A stretch of DNA of 64,000 bases from Acetobacteraceae bacterium (GTDB lineage Bacteria > Pseudomonadota > Alphaproteobacteria > Acetobacterales > Acetobacteraceae): NCBI GenBank assembly GCA_003164135.1, contig PLSD01000089.1:17987-81986 (forward strand), read 5' to 3'. The notes beneath the pieces are model-generated. The model did not search any database and was not told the origin of the DNA. It worked only from the letters and a program-made list of their open reading frames with translations. A program made the translations under genes and the position numbers. Numbering within the stretch: position 1 is the stretch's first letter; the number at the start of each line of letters is the position of its first letter. Positions 54,212 to 63,359 of the stretch are shown here, piece by piece.

Positions 54212-54792
54212 CAATTTTTCTGCTTTGCGTGTTTGCCTACATGGTCGGCTCCATCCCCTTCGGGCTACTGCTCACCCGCGCCGCTGGTCTGGGCGACATC
54301 CGCGCCATCGGCTCGGGCAACATCGGCGCCACCAACGTGCTGCGCACCGGCAACAAGGGCCTGGCGGTGGCAACTTTGCTGCTGGATGCCATAAAAGGCA
54401 CGCTGGTCGTACTGTTCGTGCGCTATTACGGCCACGGCGGCGTTTTTTTGGCCGCCTTGGCGGTGTTTCTGGGCCATCTCTACCCGCTCTGGCTCGGCTT
54501 TAAGGGCGGCAAGGGCGTCGCCACCGGCCTTGGCGTGTTCTACGGCGTCTGCTGGCCGCTGGGCGTTGTTAGCTGCGCCGTCTGGCTCGCCACCGCCTTC
54601 ACCATCCGCCGCTCCTCCGCCGCGGCACTTGCCGCCTTTGCCGTGGCGCCGTTCGCCGCCTGGTATTTCCAATCCTGGAAAACCGCTTTGCTGGCGCTCA
54701 TCATCGCCGCCCTGGTGTTCTGGAAGCACCGCGACAATATCGCCCGCCTGCGCGCCGGCACGGAACCGAAGATCGGCCAGACGGCCGGATGA
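54208..54792 (+). CDS. plsY: glycerol-3-phosphate acyltransferase PlsY
   Basis: The 194-residue membrane protein transfers the acyl group from acyl phosphate to glycerol-3-phosphate, the first step of phospholipid synthesis. It has about five helices with the conserved loops GSIPFGLLL, GSGNIGATNVLRTG and FKGGKGVATGLG. Its product feeds the pathway to CdsA at 1 kb. It overlaps its neighbours on both sides by four bases, placing pyrB-pyrX-plsY-dprA in one run. Confidence 0.95.
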   Translation: MTIFLLCVFAYMVGSIPFGLLLTRAAGLGDIRAIGSGNIGATNVLRTGNKGLAVATLLLDAIKGTLVVLFVRYYGHGGVFLAALAVFLGHLYPLWLGFKGGKGVATGLGVFYGVCWPLGVVSCAVWLATAFTIRRSSAAALAAFAVAPFAAWYFQSWKTALLALIIAALVFWKHRDNIARLRAGTEPKIGQTAG

Positions 54793-55922
54793 ACCAACAC
54801 ATCGACCGCCTGCGCCTCGTCCGCACCGAAAGCGTCGGCCCCATCACCTATCGCCGCCTGCTGTCCCGCTTCGAAACCCCCGCAGAGGCCCTGGCCGCCC
54901 TGCCCGAACTCGCCCGCACCGGCGGCCGCGCCTCCGCGCCACGCATCCCCACGGCCGATGAAGCCGAGCGCGAATTTACCGCCCTCCATCGCATGGGCGG
55001 CCAATTCATCTTCCTCGACACTCCGGAATACCCCGAATTCCTCGCCCAACTGCCCGACGCCCCGCCGGTCATCGCCGTACTGGGCGACATCGACCTGCTG
55101 CACAGCCGCGCCATCGGCATCGTCGGCGCCCGCAATGCCTCGGCCAACGGCATGCGGCTAGCGGAAAACCTCGGCACCGAACTGGCCGAATCCCTCACCG
55201 TCGTCTCCGGCCTGGCGCGCGGGATAGATGCTGCCGCCCACACCGGCGCCCTGCGCACCGGCAAAACCATCGCGGTGATCGCCGGCGGGCTGGACCTGCC
55301 CTACCCGCCGGAAAACGAGAAACTGCAACGCCTGATCGCCGAACAGGGCGCCGTGGTGGCCGAAGCCCCGCTCGGCACCGCCCCCATTGCCCGCCATTTT
55401 CCCAAACGCAACCGCATCATCGCCGGGCTGGTTCTGGGCCTCGTGGTCATCGAGGCCGCCGCCCGCTCCGGCTCGCTGCTCACCGCCCGCATGGCGCTGG
55501 AGGCAGGGCGCGAACTGTTCGGCGTCCCCGGCTCCCCGCTCGACCCACGCTCCAAAGGTGCCAACGACCTCATACGCCAGGGCGCCCACCTCACGGAAAC
55601 CGCGGCGGATGTTCTGGCCAACCTGCCCGACCACCCCGCCCGCCAGGGCCTCGCCCGCGACCCCATGTTCCAGCACGGCCTGCCCGGCTTTGCCGAACCC
55701 GCATTCGCCTGGGCAGACCCCGCCGAGGGTGCGCGCGAACTCACCCGCGCCCGCCGCGAAATCCCCGCCCTGATCGGCACGGACCCGGTCGGAGTTGACG
55801 AGATCGCCCGGCGCTGCCAGTTGTCGGGTGCCGCTGTTATGGCGGTTCTCCTTGAGCTTGAACTTGCGGGGAGGGTGGAAACTCTCGCCGGTAACCGCGT
55901 CGCGCGCCCTGCCGACTTATGA
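54789..55922 (+). CDS. dprA: DNA-processing protein DprA
   Basis: DprA loads RecA on incoming single-stranded DNA in natural transformation. The 377-residue protein has an N-terminal SAM-like part, the Rossmann DprA core (GIVGARNASANG, GLARGIDAAAHTGAL, FPKRNRIIAGLVLGLVV), and a C-terminal winged-helix (DprA_WH, about 315-375). It stops one base before the first candidate topA start. The pair dprA-topA is widely conserved. Confidence 0.94.
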   Translation: MNQHIDRLRLVRTESVGPITYRRLLSRFETPAEALAALPELARTGGRASAPRIPTADEAEREFTALHRMGGQFIFLDTPEYPEFLAQLPDAPPVIAVLGDIDLLHSRAIGIVGARNASANGMRLAENLGTELAESLTVVSGLARGIDAAAHTGALRTGKTIAVIAGGLDLPYPPENEKLQRLIAEQGAVVAEAPLGTAPIARHFPKRNRIIAGLVLGLVVIEAAARSGSLLTARMALEAGRELFGVPGSPLDPRSKGANDLIRQGAHLTETAADVLANLPDHPARQGLARDPMFQHGLPGFAEPAFAWADPAEGARELTRARREIPALIGTDPVGVDEIARRCQLSGAAVMAVLLELELAGRVETLAGNRVARPADL

Positions 55923-55934
55923 TTGGAATGGTTC

Positions 55935-58646
55935 TTGACTGATATCGTCGTCGTTGAATCCCCGTCAAAAGCCAAGACAATCAACAAATATCTCGGCGAT
56001 TCATACAAGGTCCTGGCCTCCTTCGGCCATGTCCGCGACCTGCCGCCGAAAGATGGCTCGGTCCGCCCGGACGAGGACTTCGCCATGTCTTGGGAAGCCG
56101 ACGAGCGCGGCAACAAGCACATGGGCGAGATCGCCCGCGCCCTCAAAGGTGCCAAAACCCTCTATCTGGCGACTGACCCGGATCGTGAGGGCGAGGCCAT
56201 CTCCTGGCATGTGCGGGCGATGCTGGAGGACAAGAACGCGCTGAAAGGCGTGAAGGTACTCCGCGTCACCTTTAACGAGATCACCAAATCCGCGGTCACC
56301 ACCGCAATGGCCCATCCGCGTGAGCTGGATCAGCCGCTCATCGAGGCCTACATGGCCCGCCGCGCCCTGGATTATCTGGTCGGCTTCACCCTCTCGCCGG
56401 TGCTCTGGCGCAAGCTGCCGGGCAGCAAATCCGCCGGCCGCGTGCAGTCGGTCTCGCTCCGCCTCATCTGCGAGCGCGAGGCCGAAATCGAGGTTTTCAA
56501 ATCCCGCGAATACTGGACCATCGAAGCCGGCATGGTCACCCCGACCGGCGCCCCCTTCCCCGCCCGCCTGACGCATTACCAGGGCAAGAAGCTCGAACAA
56601 TTCGACCTCAACGACGAAGCCAAGGCACTGGCCGCCAAGGAAGCCGTCAAATCCGGCACCTTCACCGTCACCCAGGTTGACAAAAAACGCACCAAGCGCA
56701 ACCCGCCGCCGCCGTTCATCACCTCCACTCTGCAGCAGGAGGCCAGCCGCAAGCTCGGCTTCTCCTCGCAGCAGACCATGCGCCTGGCGCAGCAGCTCTA
56801 TGAAGGCATCGACATCGGCGGCGACACCGTGGGTCTCATCACCTACATGCGAACCGACGGCGTGCAGCTTGCGAAAGAGGCCGTCACCGCCATCCGGGGC
56901 CAGATCAAATCCAATTTCGGCCCGGATTACGTCCCCGTGGCGCCGCGCGAATACATCTCCAAAGCCAAAAACGCGCAGGAGGCCCACGAGGCCATCCGCC
57001 CCACCGATATCGGCCTGAAGCCCGAGCGCGTCGGCCGCATGCTGAGCGGCGAGCAGGCCAGACTGTACGAACTGATCTACAAACGCGCCATGGCCTGCCA
57101 AATGGCCGCCGCCGAGCTGGACCAGACCGCCGTGGACATGACCGACGGTAAAGGCCAGACCCTGCGCGCCACCGGCTCCGTGCTGGCCTTCGACGGGTTC
57201 CTGAAACTCTACCACGAAGACCAGGACGACGCGTCCTCCGACGACGAGGACTCCCGCCTCCTGCCGCCCATCGGCAAGGGCGACCCTCTAAAAACCGCCA
57301 AAGTCGATGCCTCCCAGCACTTCACCCAGCCACCGCCGCGCTATTCCGAGGCCTCGCTGGTGAAAAAGATGGAAGAACTCGGCATTGGCCGTCCCTCCAC
57401 CTATGCCTCCATCCTCACCGTGCTGCGTGACCGCAACTACGTGCGCCTGGAAGCCCGCCGCTTCATCCCCGAGGACCGCGGCCGCCTCGTCACCGCCTTC
57501 CTCACCAGCTTCTTCTCGCGCTACGTTGATACCAACTTCACGGCGGCGCTTGAGGAGCAACTGGACGAAATCGCCGAGGGCAAGATGCGCTGGCGCGACG
57601 TGCTGCGCGCCTTCTGGGATGATTTTTCCAACGCCGTGGCGCAGACCAAGGACCTCAAAATCTCCGACGTCATCGACGCGCTGGACGCCGACCTCGGCCC
57701 GCACTTCTTCCCCGCGCGTGACGATGGCACCGACCCGCGCTCCTGCCCCGCCTGCGGCAACGGCCGCATCGGCCTGAAACTCGGCCGCTTCGGCAGCTTC
57801 ATCGGCTGCTCGAACTACCCCGCCTGCCAATACACCCGCAAACTCGCCATCGATGGCGGCGACAACCCGGATGACAGTTTGAAGGACGGCATGCGTCTGC
57901 TCGGCAAAAGCCCCGAGACCGGCGAAGATATTACTTTAAAAAGAGGCCCTTACGGCCTGTATGTGCAACAGGGCGAACCCGACCCGGCGGACAAAAAAGC
58001 TAAGCCCAAGCGCTCCTCGCTGACCAAAGGCATGGACCCGGAGGCGCTGACGCTGGAAGACGCGCTCGGCCTGCTCTCGCTCCCCCGCTTGGTCGGCCTG
58101 CACCCCGAATCCGGCCAGAAGATCGAAGCCGGCGTTGGCCGCTTCGGCCCCTACGTCAAAATGGGCGCCATCTTCGCCTCGCTCGACCGCGACGACGACG
58201 TGCTGCACATCGGCCTCAACCGCGCGATGGACCTGATCGGTAAAAAGCAGGACTCCATCCGCAGCCTGGGCGATCACCCGAAAGACGGCGCGCCCGTGGT
58301 AGCCCGCAAAGGCCGCTTTGGTCCCTACGCGCAATGGGGCAATGTGGTCGCCAACCTGCCGCGCGGCGTGGAGCTGGGCGACTTTACGCTAGACGAGGCG
58401 GTGGCGCTGCTCGCCGAAAAAGGCAAGATCATGCTGCCCAAGGGCAAGAAGGGTGCGGCCAAAAAGCCCGCCGCCAAGGCCAAAACCAAGGCCGCCCCGG
58501 CGGCAAAGGAAGCCGTCGCTAAGCCAAAGGCAAAAGCCCCGGCCAAGGCAAAGGCTCCCGCCAAGGCCAAAGCCAAAGCCCCGGCTAAGGCGAAAGCCAC
58601 CACCAAAGCCCCGGCCGCCAAAAAGCCCGTTAAAAAAGCCGGATAA
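55935..58646 (+). CDS. topA: DNA topoisomerase I with lysine/alanine-rich tail
   Basis: The type IA enzyme relaxes negative supercoils. From TTG 55935 it has 903 residues: TOPRIM domain (VVVESPSKAKTINKYLG, TDPDREGEAISWH), active-site Tyr in GLITYMRTDG, a four-Cys zinc finger (CPACGNGRIGLKLGRFGSF then C and YPAC), and repeated GRFGPYV / KRGPYG-type C-terminal modules. The last about 60 residues are almost only Lys, Ala and Pro, like histone H1. A TTG at 55923 is an alternative start. Confidence 0.94.
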   Translation: MTDIVVVESPSKAKTINKYLGDSYKVLASFGHVRDLPPKDGSVRPDEDFAMSWEADERGNKHMGEIARALKGAKTLYLATDPDREGEAISWHVRAMLEDKNALKGVKVLRVTFNEITKSAVTTAMAHPRELDQPLIEAYMARRALDYLVGFTLSPVLWRKLPGSKSAGRVQSVSLRLICEREAEIEVFKSREYWTIEAGMVTPTGAPFPARLTHYQGKKLEQFDLNDEAKALAAKEAVKSGTFTVTQVDKKRTKRNPPPPFITSTLQQEASRKLGFSSQQTMRLAQQLYEGIDIGGDTVGLITYMRTDGVQLAKEAVTAIRGQIKSNFGPDYVPVAPREYISKAKNAQEAHEAIRPTDIGLKPERVGRMLSGEQARLYELIYKRAMACQMAAAELDQTAVDMTDGKGQTLRATGSVLAFDGFLKLYHEDQDDASSDDEDSRLLPPIGKGDPLKTAKVDASQHFTQPPPRYSEASLVKKMEELGIGRPSTYASILTVLRDRNYVRLEARRFIPEDRGRLVTAFLTSFFSRYVDTNFTAALEEQLDEIAEGKMRWRDVLRAFWDDFSNAVAQTKDLKISDVIDALDADLGPHFFPARDDGTDPRSCPACGNGRIGLKLGRFGSFIGCSNYPACQYTRKLAIDGGDNPDDSLKDGMRLLGKSPETGEDITLKRGPYGLYVQQGEPDPADKKAKPKRSSLTKGMDPEALTLEDALGLLSLPRLVGLHPESGQKIEAGVGRFGPYVKMGAIFASLDRDDDVLHIGLNRAMDLIGKKQDSIRSLGDHPKDGAPVVARKGRFGPYAQWGNVVANLPRGVELGDFTLDEAVALLAEKGKIMLPKGKKGAAKKPAAKAKTKAAPAAKEAVAKPKAKAPAKAKAPAKAKAKAPAKAKATTKAPAAKKPVKKAG

Positions 58647-58671
58647 GTGAGCTAGACCACCAGGTCCCCGT

Positions 58672-59355
58672 TCACTTTCCCCGGCGCTTCAGCGGCAGGG
58701 CTTTTTTCGGCTGTACCAACGGCTTTTTTGCCGCTTTCGCCACCGTCACCACCGGTGCCGCAACTTTCAGCGGCGCGACGGGCTCAGGACTCACAACGGG
58801 TGCCGCAGGCTTGGGATTCACCACGGGCTTTACCGTCTTGGGAATCAGCACAGGCGCCACAGGCTCGGGAATGACCACCGGTTCCACGGCCGCAGCGGCC
58901 AACACGTCTTCCAGCACAATTCCCGGCTCTTCCCCGGCCAACACGACTTCGTCAGCCAGCACCTCAGAAACCACCGTCTCTTCGTCTGTCAGCACCGCGG
59001 AAATCGCAACCTCATCCTTCATCAGCAGCTTCGCCGCCTCGCGGAATCCGCTGCTCACCTCTTCATTCACCTCGCGGATCAGCGTTGTCAGCCGCGCAAC
59101 ATCCTGCCGGGGCCGTTCGGTGAGCACTTGGGCAAACCCGCCCTCCCACTGCAGCGAACCCATGCGGCTTGCCATCAGTTCCCGGCTAAACTCCACCTCC
59201 AGGCGCGCCGCGTTCATAAGCCCGCCGAGCAACCGTTCCTGCGCCCGCAGCACCCGTATTCCAGCCTGCCGCCAGTTTTCCACAAAAATTCCCTCGTTCA
59301 GTGCTGAAATAGCCTTCGCTGGGTCAAAGAAGGGAGTCTGGTAAAAAGTCTCCAT
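58672..59355 (-). CDS. phasin-like protein with Pro/Val/Ala-rich tail
   Basis: The 227-residue protein has an N-terminal helical part (about 1-115) with the phasin-like pattern RAQERLLGGLMNAARLEVEF and RPRQDVARLTTLIRE. From about residue 135 it is a low-complexity tail with repeated PEPVAPV / PKPAAPV units and a basic end (LPLKRRGK). Phasins coat polyhydroxyalkanoate granules; the tail resembles PHA-linked, histone-like proteins. No PHA synthase is nearby, so this is a family-level call. It converges on topA. Confidence 0.62.
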   Translation of the reverse strand: METFYQTPFFDPAKAISALNEGIFVENWRQAGIRVLRAQERLLGGLMNAARLEVEFSRELMASRMGSLQWEGGFAQVLTERPRQDVARLTTLIREVNEEVSSGFREAAKLLMKDEVAISAVLTDEETVVSEVLADEVVLAGEEPGIVLEDVLAAAAVEPVVIPEPVAPVLIPKTVKPVVNPKPAAPVVSPEPVAPLKVAAPVVTVAKAAKKPLVQPKKALPLKRRGK

Positions 59356-59525
59356 TTTGCGATCCTTTTCCTGAAGGCTTTACTATAGCTTCAGGAATCA
59401 CGCGGATTGTACAAAGAAATGCTGGTTCTGCGATTTTTTTAATAAAATCAGCAGACGTCCAGTGCCTTCCCACTAAGGCGGGGAGTTGATACGCTCCGCC
59501 GCAAACAACAATGGGGAGATATAAC

Positions 59526-59924
59526 ATGCCGAGCCTGCATATCACGCTGATCACAGCCGGAATTCTAGGTCTGATATTTCTGGGGCTTTCCGTCTATGTG
59601 GTGGTCCAGCGGACGCGCGCCAAAGTGATGCTCGGCGATGGCGACGGCAAGCCGGGAACTGAGGCGCTACGGGCAGCGACCCGCATGCACGCCAATTTTG
59701 CGGAGTATGTGCCCTTAATCCTCATCCTGCTTGGCGGCATTGAATACGCCGGCGCGCCGCATAATCTGGTGCTGGGTCTGGCAGTGGCACTCGTGGTTGC
59801 CCGCTTGTCGCACGCCTTCGGCCTGCCCCGCCCTGCCCCGAATCCCTTGCGCGCCGCTGGCGCCTCGCTTACCTGGATCGTGCTGCTCGTCGCCAGCGCC
59901 GAGGCCCTGATCCTGGCGTTCTAA
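59526..59924 (+). CDS. MAPEG family membrane protein
   Basis: The 132-residue protein has four hydrophobic helices and the MAPEG signature: an RTRAKVMLGDGDG loop and ATRMHANFAEYVPLILILL. Eukaryotic members act on glutathione and eicosanoids; bacterial roles are mostly unknown. I chose the ATG at 59526 after GGGGAG rather than one at 59511. A perfect-stem terminator follows. Confidence 0.87.
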   Translation: MPSLHITLITAGILGLIFLGLSVYVVVQRTRAKVMLGDGDGKPGTEALRAATRMHANFAEYVPLILILLGGIEYAGAPHNLVLGLAVALVVARLSHAFGLPRPAPNPLRAAGASLTWIVLLVASAEALILAF

Positions 59925-59931
59925 TCCAGTC

Positions 59932-59965
59932 AACCGGCGGTCCCGCGCCCAGGCCGCCGGTTTTT
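59932..59965 (+). terminator. intrinsic terminator after MAPEG gene
   Basis: AACCGGCGG (59932-59940) pairs with CCGCCGGTT (59954-59962) around a GC-rich loop and is followed by further T residues (59961-59965). It lies eight bases past the MAPEG stop. Confidence 0.88.
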
Positions 59966-60069
59966 CATTGGGCTACCCAAAAAAACCATACTTGTGTTCG
60001 GCGGCTCCGGCCCGTGCATACATTTATCTGTAATGCATCAATAATCCCGCCCCGGAGCACAGCCAGGCC

Positions 60070-60528
60070 ATGTCAACCACCACCCAGCCAACCGAAGACG
60101 CGGCCCTGCTGGACGCCTCGCTGGAAATCGCCGCCGCTCGCGGCGGCGACATCGTCCCCGCCGTCTACGCCCGCTTCTTCGTCCTCCGCCCGGATGCCGC
60201 GGAGCTGTTCACCGTGCCAGACCCCACCCAGCCCCCGCTCGGCTGCGGCCAAATGATGTTCGAGATCATCAACTTGCTCATGGATAGCGCCGCCGGAAAA
60301 CCCTACGTCGCCTCCTACATGCGTAAAATCGCCATCGACCACAAAGACTGCCGCGTCGCCGACCCGGTGCTCTACACGCAATTCATGGCCGCCTTCCGCG
60401 ATGTGGTGGCGGATCTGCTCGGCGCGGACTGGAATGAAACCTACGCCGCCGCCTGGGAGCGCCAATGCGCCGCCCTGCTGCGCCATGTCCAGGAGATCGC
60501 GGCCCCCGGCGCCGCATGCCTGCGCTGA
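60070..60528 (+). CDS. single-domain globin-like protein
   Basis: The 152-residue all-helical protein matches globins: IVPAVYARFFVLRPDAAELF for the B-C-D region with the conserved Phe, the proximal His in AIDHKDCRVADPVLY, and FMAAFRDVVADLLG and WERQCAALL for the G and H helices. It probably binds heme and a gas ligand. No reductase domain is fused or adjacent, so it is not a flavohemoglobin. Role in NO or oxygen handling is inferred. Confidence 0.8.
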   Translation: MSTTTQPTEDAALLDASLEIAAARGGDIVPAVYARFFVLRPDAAELFTVPDPTQPPLGCGQMMFEIINLLMDSAAGKPYVASYMRKIAIDHKDCRVADPVLYTQFMAAFRDVVADLLGADWNETYAAAWERQCAALLRHVQEIAAPGAACLR

Positions 60529-60589
60529 AAAAGCCTTAATTTGTAATTTATTCGTAGCCCCGCCGGGCAGAATATGCTTGTTGCACCGC

Positions 60590-61282
60590 ATGACAGCTGC
60601 CCCCATTCACCTGCGCGATGAGCGCTTTATGCTCGACCCTGCCGGCGCCGCTTTCTGGCCGGCGCGGCGGATTCTCATCGCCGCCGACCTGCATTTCGAG
60701 AAGCCCGGCATGGGCGCCGCCCGCACCGCCGCGCTACCACATAACAACAAGGCCACGCTGGAGCGGCTCAACCGCTTGGTCCGGCTATATCGCCCGGCCA
60801 AAGTCATCGTGCTCGGTGATAATCTCCATGACCGTGACGCCACCAGCCTTTTAGCCAAGGACGAACGCGCCCGCATCGAGTCGATGGCCCGCGAAGCGAG
60901 CTTCATCTGGATATCAGACAAGCCCGATGCCGGGGCCGCCGGTCTGCCGGGCGTTTGCGTCCCGGTCTACCGTGAGGGCGCCTTCACCTTCCGCCACATG
61001 GCGGGGCCGCAGCTAGGCCCGCGCGAGTTCGAGGTTTCCGGCTATTTTCAGCCCAAAGCCAGCATCGACGCCCGTGCAAAGCGCGTCAGCCGGCCGTGCT
61101 TCGTCACCGGAGTCAACCGGCTCATGCTACCAGCCTTCGGCACGCATGGCGGCGGGCTAGACGTTCGCGACCACGCCATCGCGCGCTTCTTCCCGCGTGG
61201 TCTGCGTGTGTTCCTGCTCGGGCAGGACCAGCTTTTCTCCTTCGCGCTGGAACAGCTTGGCCGCATGGCCGAGGTGGCATGA
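60590..61282 (+). CDS. PdeM-like metallophosphoesterase with degraded active site
   Basis: The 230-residue protein aligns with ligase-associated PdeM endonucleases: ILIAADLHFEK (Asp33, His35), VLGDNLHDRD (Asp77, His80) and RLMLPAFGTHGGGLDV. The third motif, normally GNHDP, reads SDKPD (109-113), and the GHLHP motif reads GYFQP (151-155), so metal-ligand Asn and two His are gone. It is probably catalytically altered or dead. It is not next to ligD or lhr; instead its stop overlaps the photolyase start. Confidence 0.8.
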   Translation: MTAAPIHLRDERFMLDPAGAAFWPARRILIAADLHFEKPGMGAARTAALPHNNKATLERLNRLVRLYRPAKVIVLGDNLHDRDATSLLAKDERARIESMAREASFIWISDKPDAGAAGLPGVCVPVYREGAFTFRHMAGPQLGPREFEVSGYFQPKASIDARAKRVSRPCFVTGVNRLMLPAFGTHGGGLDVRDHAIARFFPRGLRVFLLGQDQLFSFALEQLGRMAEVA

Positions 61283-62682
61283 AGGCAGCGTTACTGTGGT
61301 TCCGTAACGACTTAAGGCTGCAAGACAACCCGGCACTCACCGCTGCCCTCGCCAGCGGGGCTAAAATTCTGCCGGTGTACATCCTCGATGAACGCGCCGG
61401 TGCCGCCAGCCGCTGGTGGCTGCACCATTCACTCACTAAACTCTCCGCGGACCTCGCCGCGCGCGGCGCCAAACTGGTGCTGCGCAGGGGGGATCCCGCA
61501 ACCATTATCCCCGCCCTGGCCGCGCAAACCGGCGCCACCGCCGTACATGCCGCGCGCAGCTTCGAACCCGCAATGCGTGATGCCGACCGCGCCGTGGACG
61601 CGGCACTAAAACCACACAACACCGGCTTCCACCGCCACCTCTCCACCAGCCTGTTCGCCCCGGAGCGGATAAAAACCAAAACCGGCGGCGCTTACGGCGT
61701 CTACACCCCCTTCGCCAACACCTGCCTCGCCGCTGGTGTGCCGGAGGATTTTTATCCCACCCCCGCGCAAATTCCAGGCCTAACGGGCGTGCAAGGCGAC
61801 TCTCTGGACAACTGGTCCCTGCTAGCCGCAAAGCCGGACTGGGCAGCGGGCCTGCGCGCCAACTGGACGCCCGGTGAGGCCGGCGCACACCTCCGGCTAA
61901 CGGAATTCCTCTCTAACCCGGTGCAGGACTACACCACGGCGCGCGACGTCCCCGCCCAATCCGGCACCTCCCGCCTCTCCCCGCACGTGCATTTCGGCGA
62001 GATCTCGCCCCGCCTGGTCTGGCACCGCGCCGTGGCGGCCGGTTCATCCCAAGGCGTCACAACCTTCCTGAAGGAACTGCTCTGGCGGGAATTCTCCATC
62101 AACCTGCTCTGGCAGCACCGGGAATTACGCACCTCCCCCATCCGCGCCGAATTCGCCAACTTCCCCAGGGCGGAAAGCCCGTCCGCCCTGCGCGCCTGGC
62201 AGCGTGGACAAACCGGCATCCCCATTGTCGACGCCGGGATGCGTGAACTCTGGCACACCGGCTGGATGCACAATCGCGTCCGCATGATCTGCGCCTCCTT
62301 CCTGGTGAAGCACCTGCTGCAACCGTGGCAGCACGGCGAGGCCTGGTTCTGGGACACGTTGTGCGACGCCGACGAAGCCGCCAACGCCGCCTCCTGGCAA
62401 TGGGTAGCCGGCTGCGGCGCTGACGCCGCGCCGTATTTCCGTATTTTCAATCCCGTCCTGCAGGGACAAAAATTCGACGCCGCCGGTGCCTACGTCCGCC
62501 GCTACGTCCCGGAACTCAGCGCCCTGCCCGATAAGCATATCCACGCCCCCTGGGATGCACCGCCACAAATCCTTGAGAGTGCCGGTGTTAAACTTGGTGA
62601 AACCTATCCATATCCTATTGTACCATTGGCTGAAGGAAGGGCGCGGGCATTGGCCGCTTATGCAGAACTGAGGAGTAAATGA
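61279..62682 (+). CDS. phr: deoxyribodipyrimidine photolyase (class I)
   Basis: The 467-residue flavoprotein repairs cyclobutane dimers with light. The N-terminal antenna domain (LLWFRNDLRLQDNPAL) and the FAD-binding domain (GTSRLSPHVHFGEISPR, LLWREFSINLLW, TGIPIVDAGMRELWHTGWM, NAASWQWVAG) are complete. I chose the ATG at 61279, overlapping the PdeM-like stop; the open frame extends upstream but that part is antisense-like noise. A cryptochrome is possible but a photolyase is likelier. Confidence 0.93.
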   Translation: MKAALLWFRNDLRLQDNPALTAALASGAKILPVYILDERAGAASRWWLHHSLTKLSADLAARGAKLVLRRGDPATIIPALAAQTGATAVHAARSFEPAMRDADRAVDAALKPHNTGFHRHLSTSLFAPERIKTKTGGAYGVYTPFANTCLAAGVPEDFYPTPAQIPGLTGVQGDSLDNWSLLAAKPDWAAGLRANWTPGEAGAHLRLTEFLSNPVQDYTTARDVPAQSGTSRLSPHVHFGEISPRLVWHRAVAAGSSQGVTTFLKELLWREFSINLLWQHRELRTSPIRAEFANFPRAESPSALRAWQRGQTGIPIVDAGMRELWHTGWMHNRVRMICASFLVKHLLQPWQHGEAWFWDTLCDADEAANAASWQWVAGCGADAAPYFRIFNPVLQGQKFDAAGAYVRRYVPELSALPDKHIHAPWDAPPQILESAGVKLGETYPYPIVPLAEGRARALAAYAELRSK

Positions 62683-63359
62683 GGCCGCTGCCGCAAAAGC
62701 TGCGCGTGGTGGGTGATGTCCACGGCGACGCCAAAGCTTTCGCCATCGCTGCTGACACCGACCGCTTTGTCGTGCAGTTGGGTGACTTGGTGGACGACGG
62801 CCCAGACACCCCCGGCGCCCTTGCCATCATGTTCCGCCTGCTCGACGAACGCCGTGGGCTCTTTCTGCTCGGCAACCATGACTTTAAACTCGCCCGTGCC
62901 CTGCGTGGCGACAAGATAACAGGCCCTGGGGTGGAACGCACTTTGGCGGAACTGCCGGTCTCCATGCGCGAGCGCACCCTGGAAGCCATTTTCAACGCCC
63001 CAGCCTGGATCGCCTCTCGCGCCGCTTTCTTCGTCCACGGCGGCTTTCACCCTGGCATGCTGGCACAGTCCCCGCCTCAATTCCCATCCAGCCGTCCCGA
63101 GCCACTACTCGCCCGCGCCCTCTACGGCCAGACCACCGGCCGCGTCACCGGTGCCGGCCGGCCAGAGCGCCTGCTACGCTGGGTAGACGACATTCCATCG
63201 GGCATCACGCTCTACTGCGGCCACGACCAGCGCAGCTCGGATGGCCGCCCCTATATCCGCACCGGCCATGACGGCGGACGCGCGATCTTTCTTGACACCG
63301 GCGCCGGAAAGGGCGGCCACCTGTCCTGGATGGACATCGACCTGCCCCTTACTGAATAA
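62679..63359 (+). CDS. metallophosphoesterase of the PPP family
   Basis: The 226-residue protein has the full set of calcineurin-like motifs: VVGDVHGD, LGDLVDDGPD, LGNHD, FVHGGFH and CGHDQ. That matches small PPP-type or ApaH-like phosphatases. Its substrate (a phosphoprotein or dinucleoside polyphosphate) is not clear. It overlaps the photolyase stop by four bases and its 3' end overlaps the opposite MBL gene by 11 bases. Confidence 0.88.
   Translation: MRPLPQKLRVVGDVHGDAKAFAIAADTDRFVVQLGDLVDDGPDTPGALAIMFRLLDERRGLFLLGNHDFKLARALRGDKITGPGVERTLAELPVSMRERTLEAIFNAPAWIASRAAFFVHGGFHPGMLAQSPPQFPSSRPEPLLARALYGQTTGRVTGAGRPERLLRWVDDIPSGITLYCGHDQRSSDGRPYIRTGHDGGRAIFLDTGAGKGGHLSWMDIDLPLTE

Noticed and set aside
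56001..57215. 404-codon frame antisense to topA
   Set aside because: Shadow of topA with no motifs and no upstream signals.
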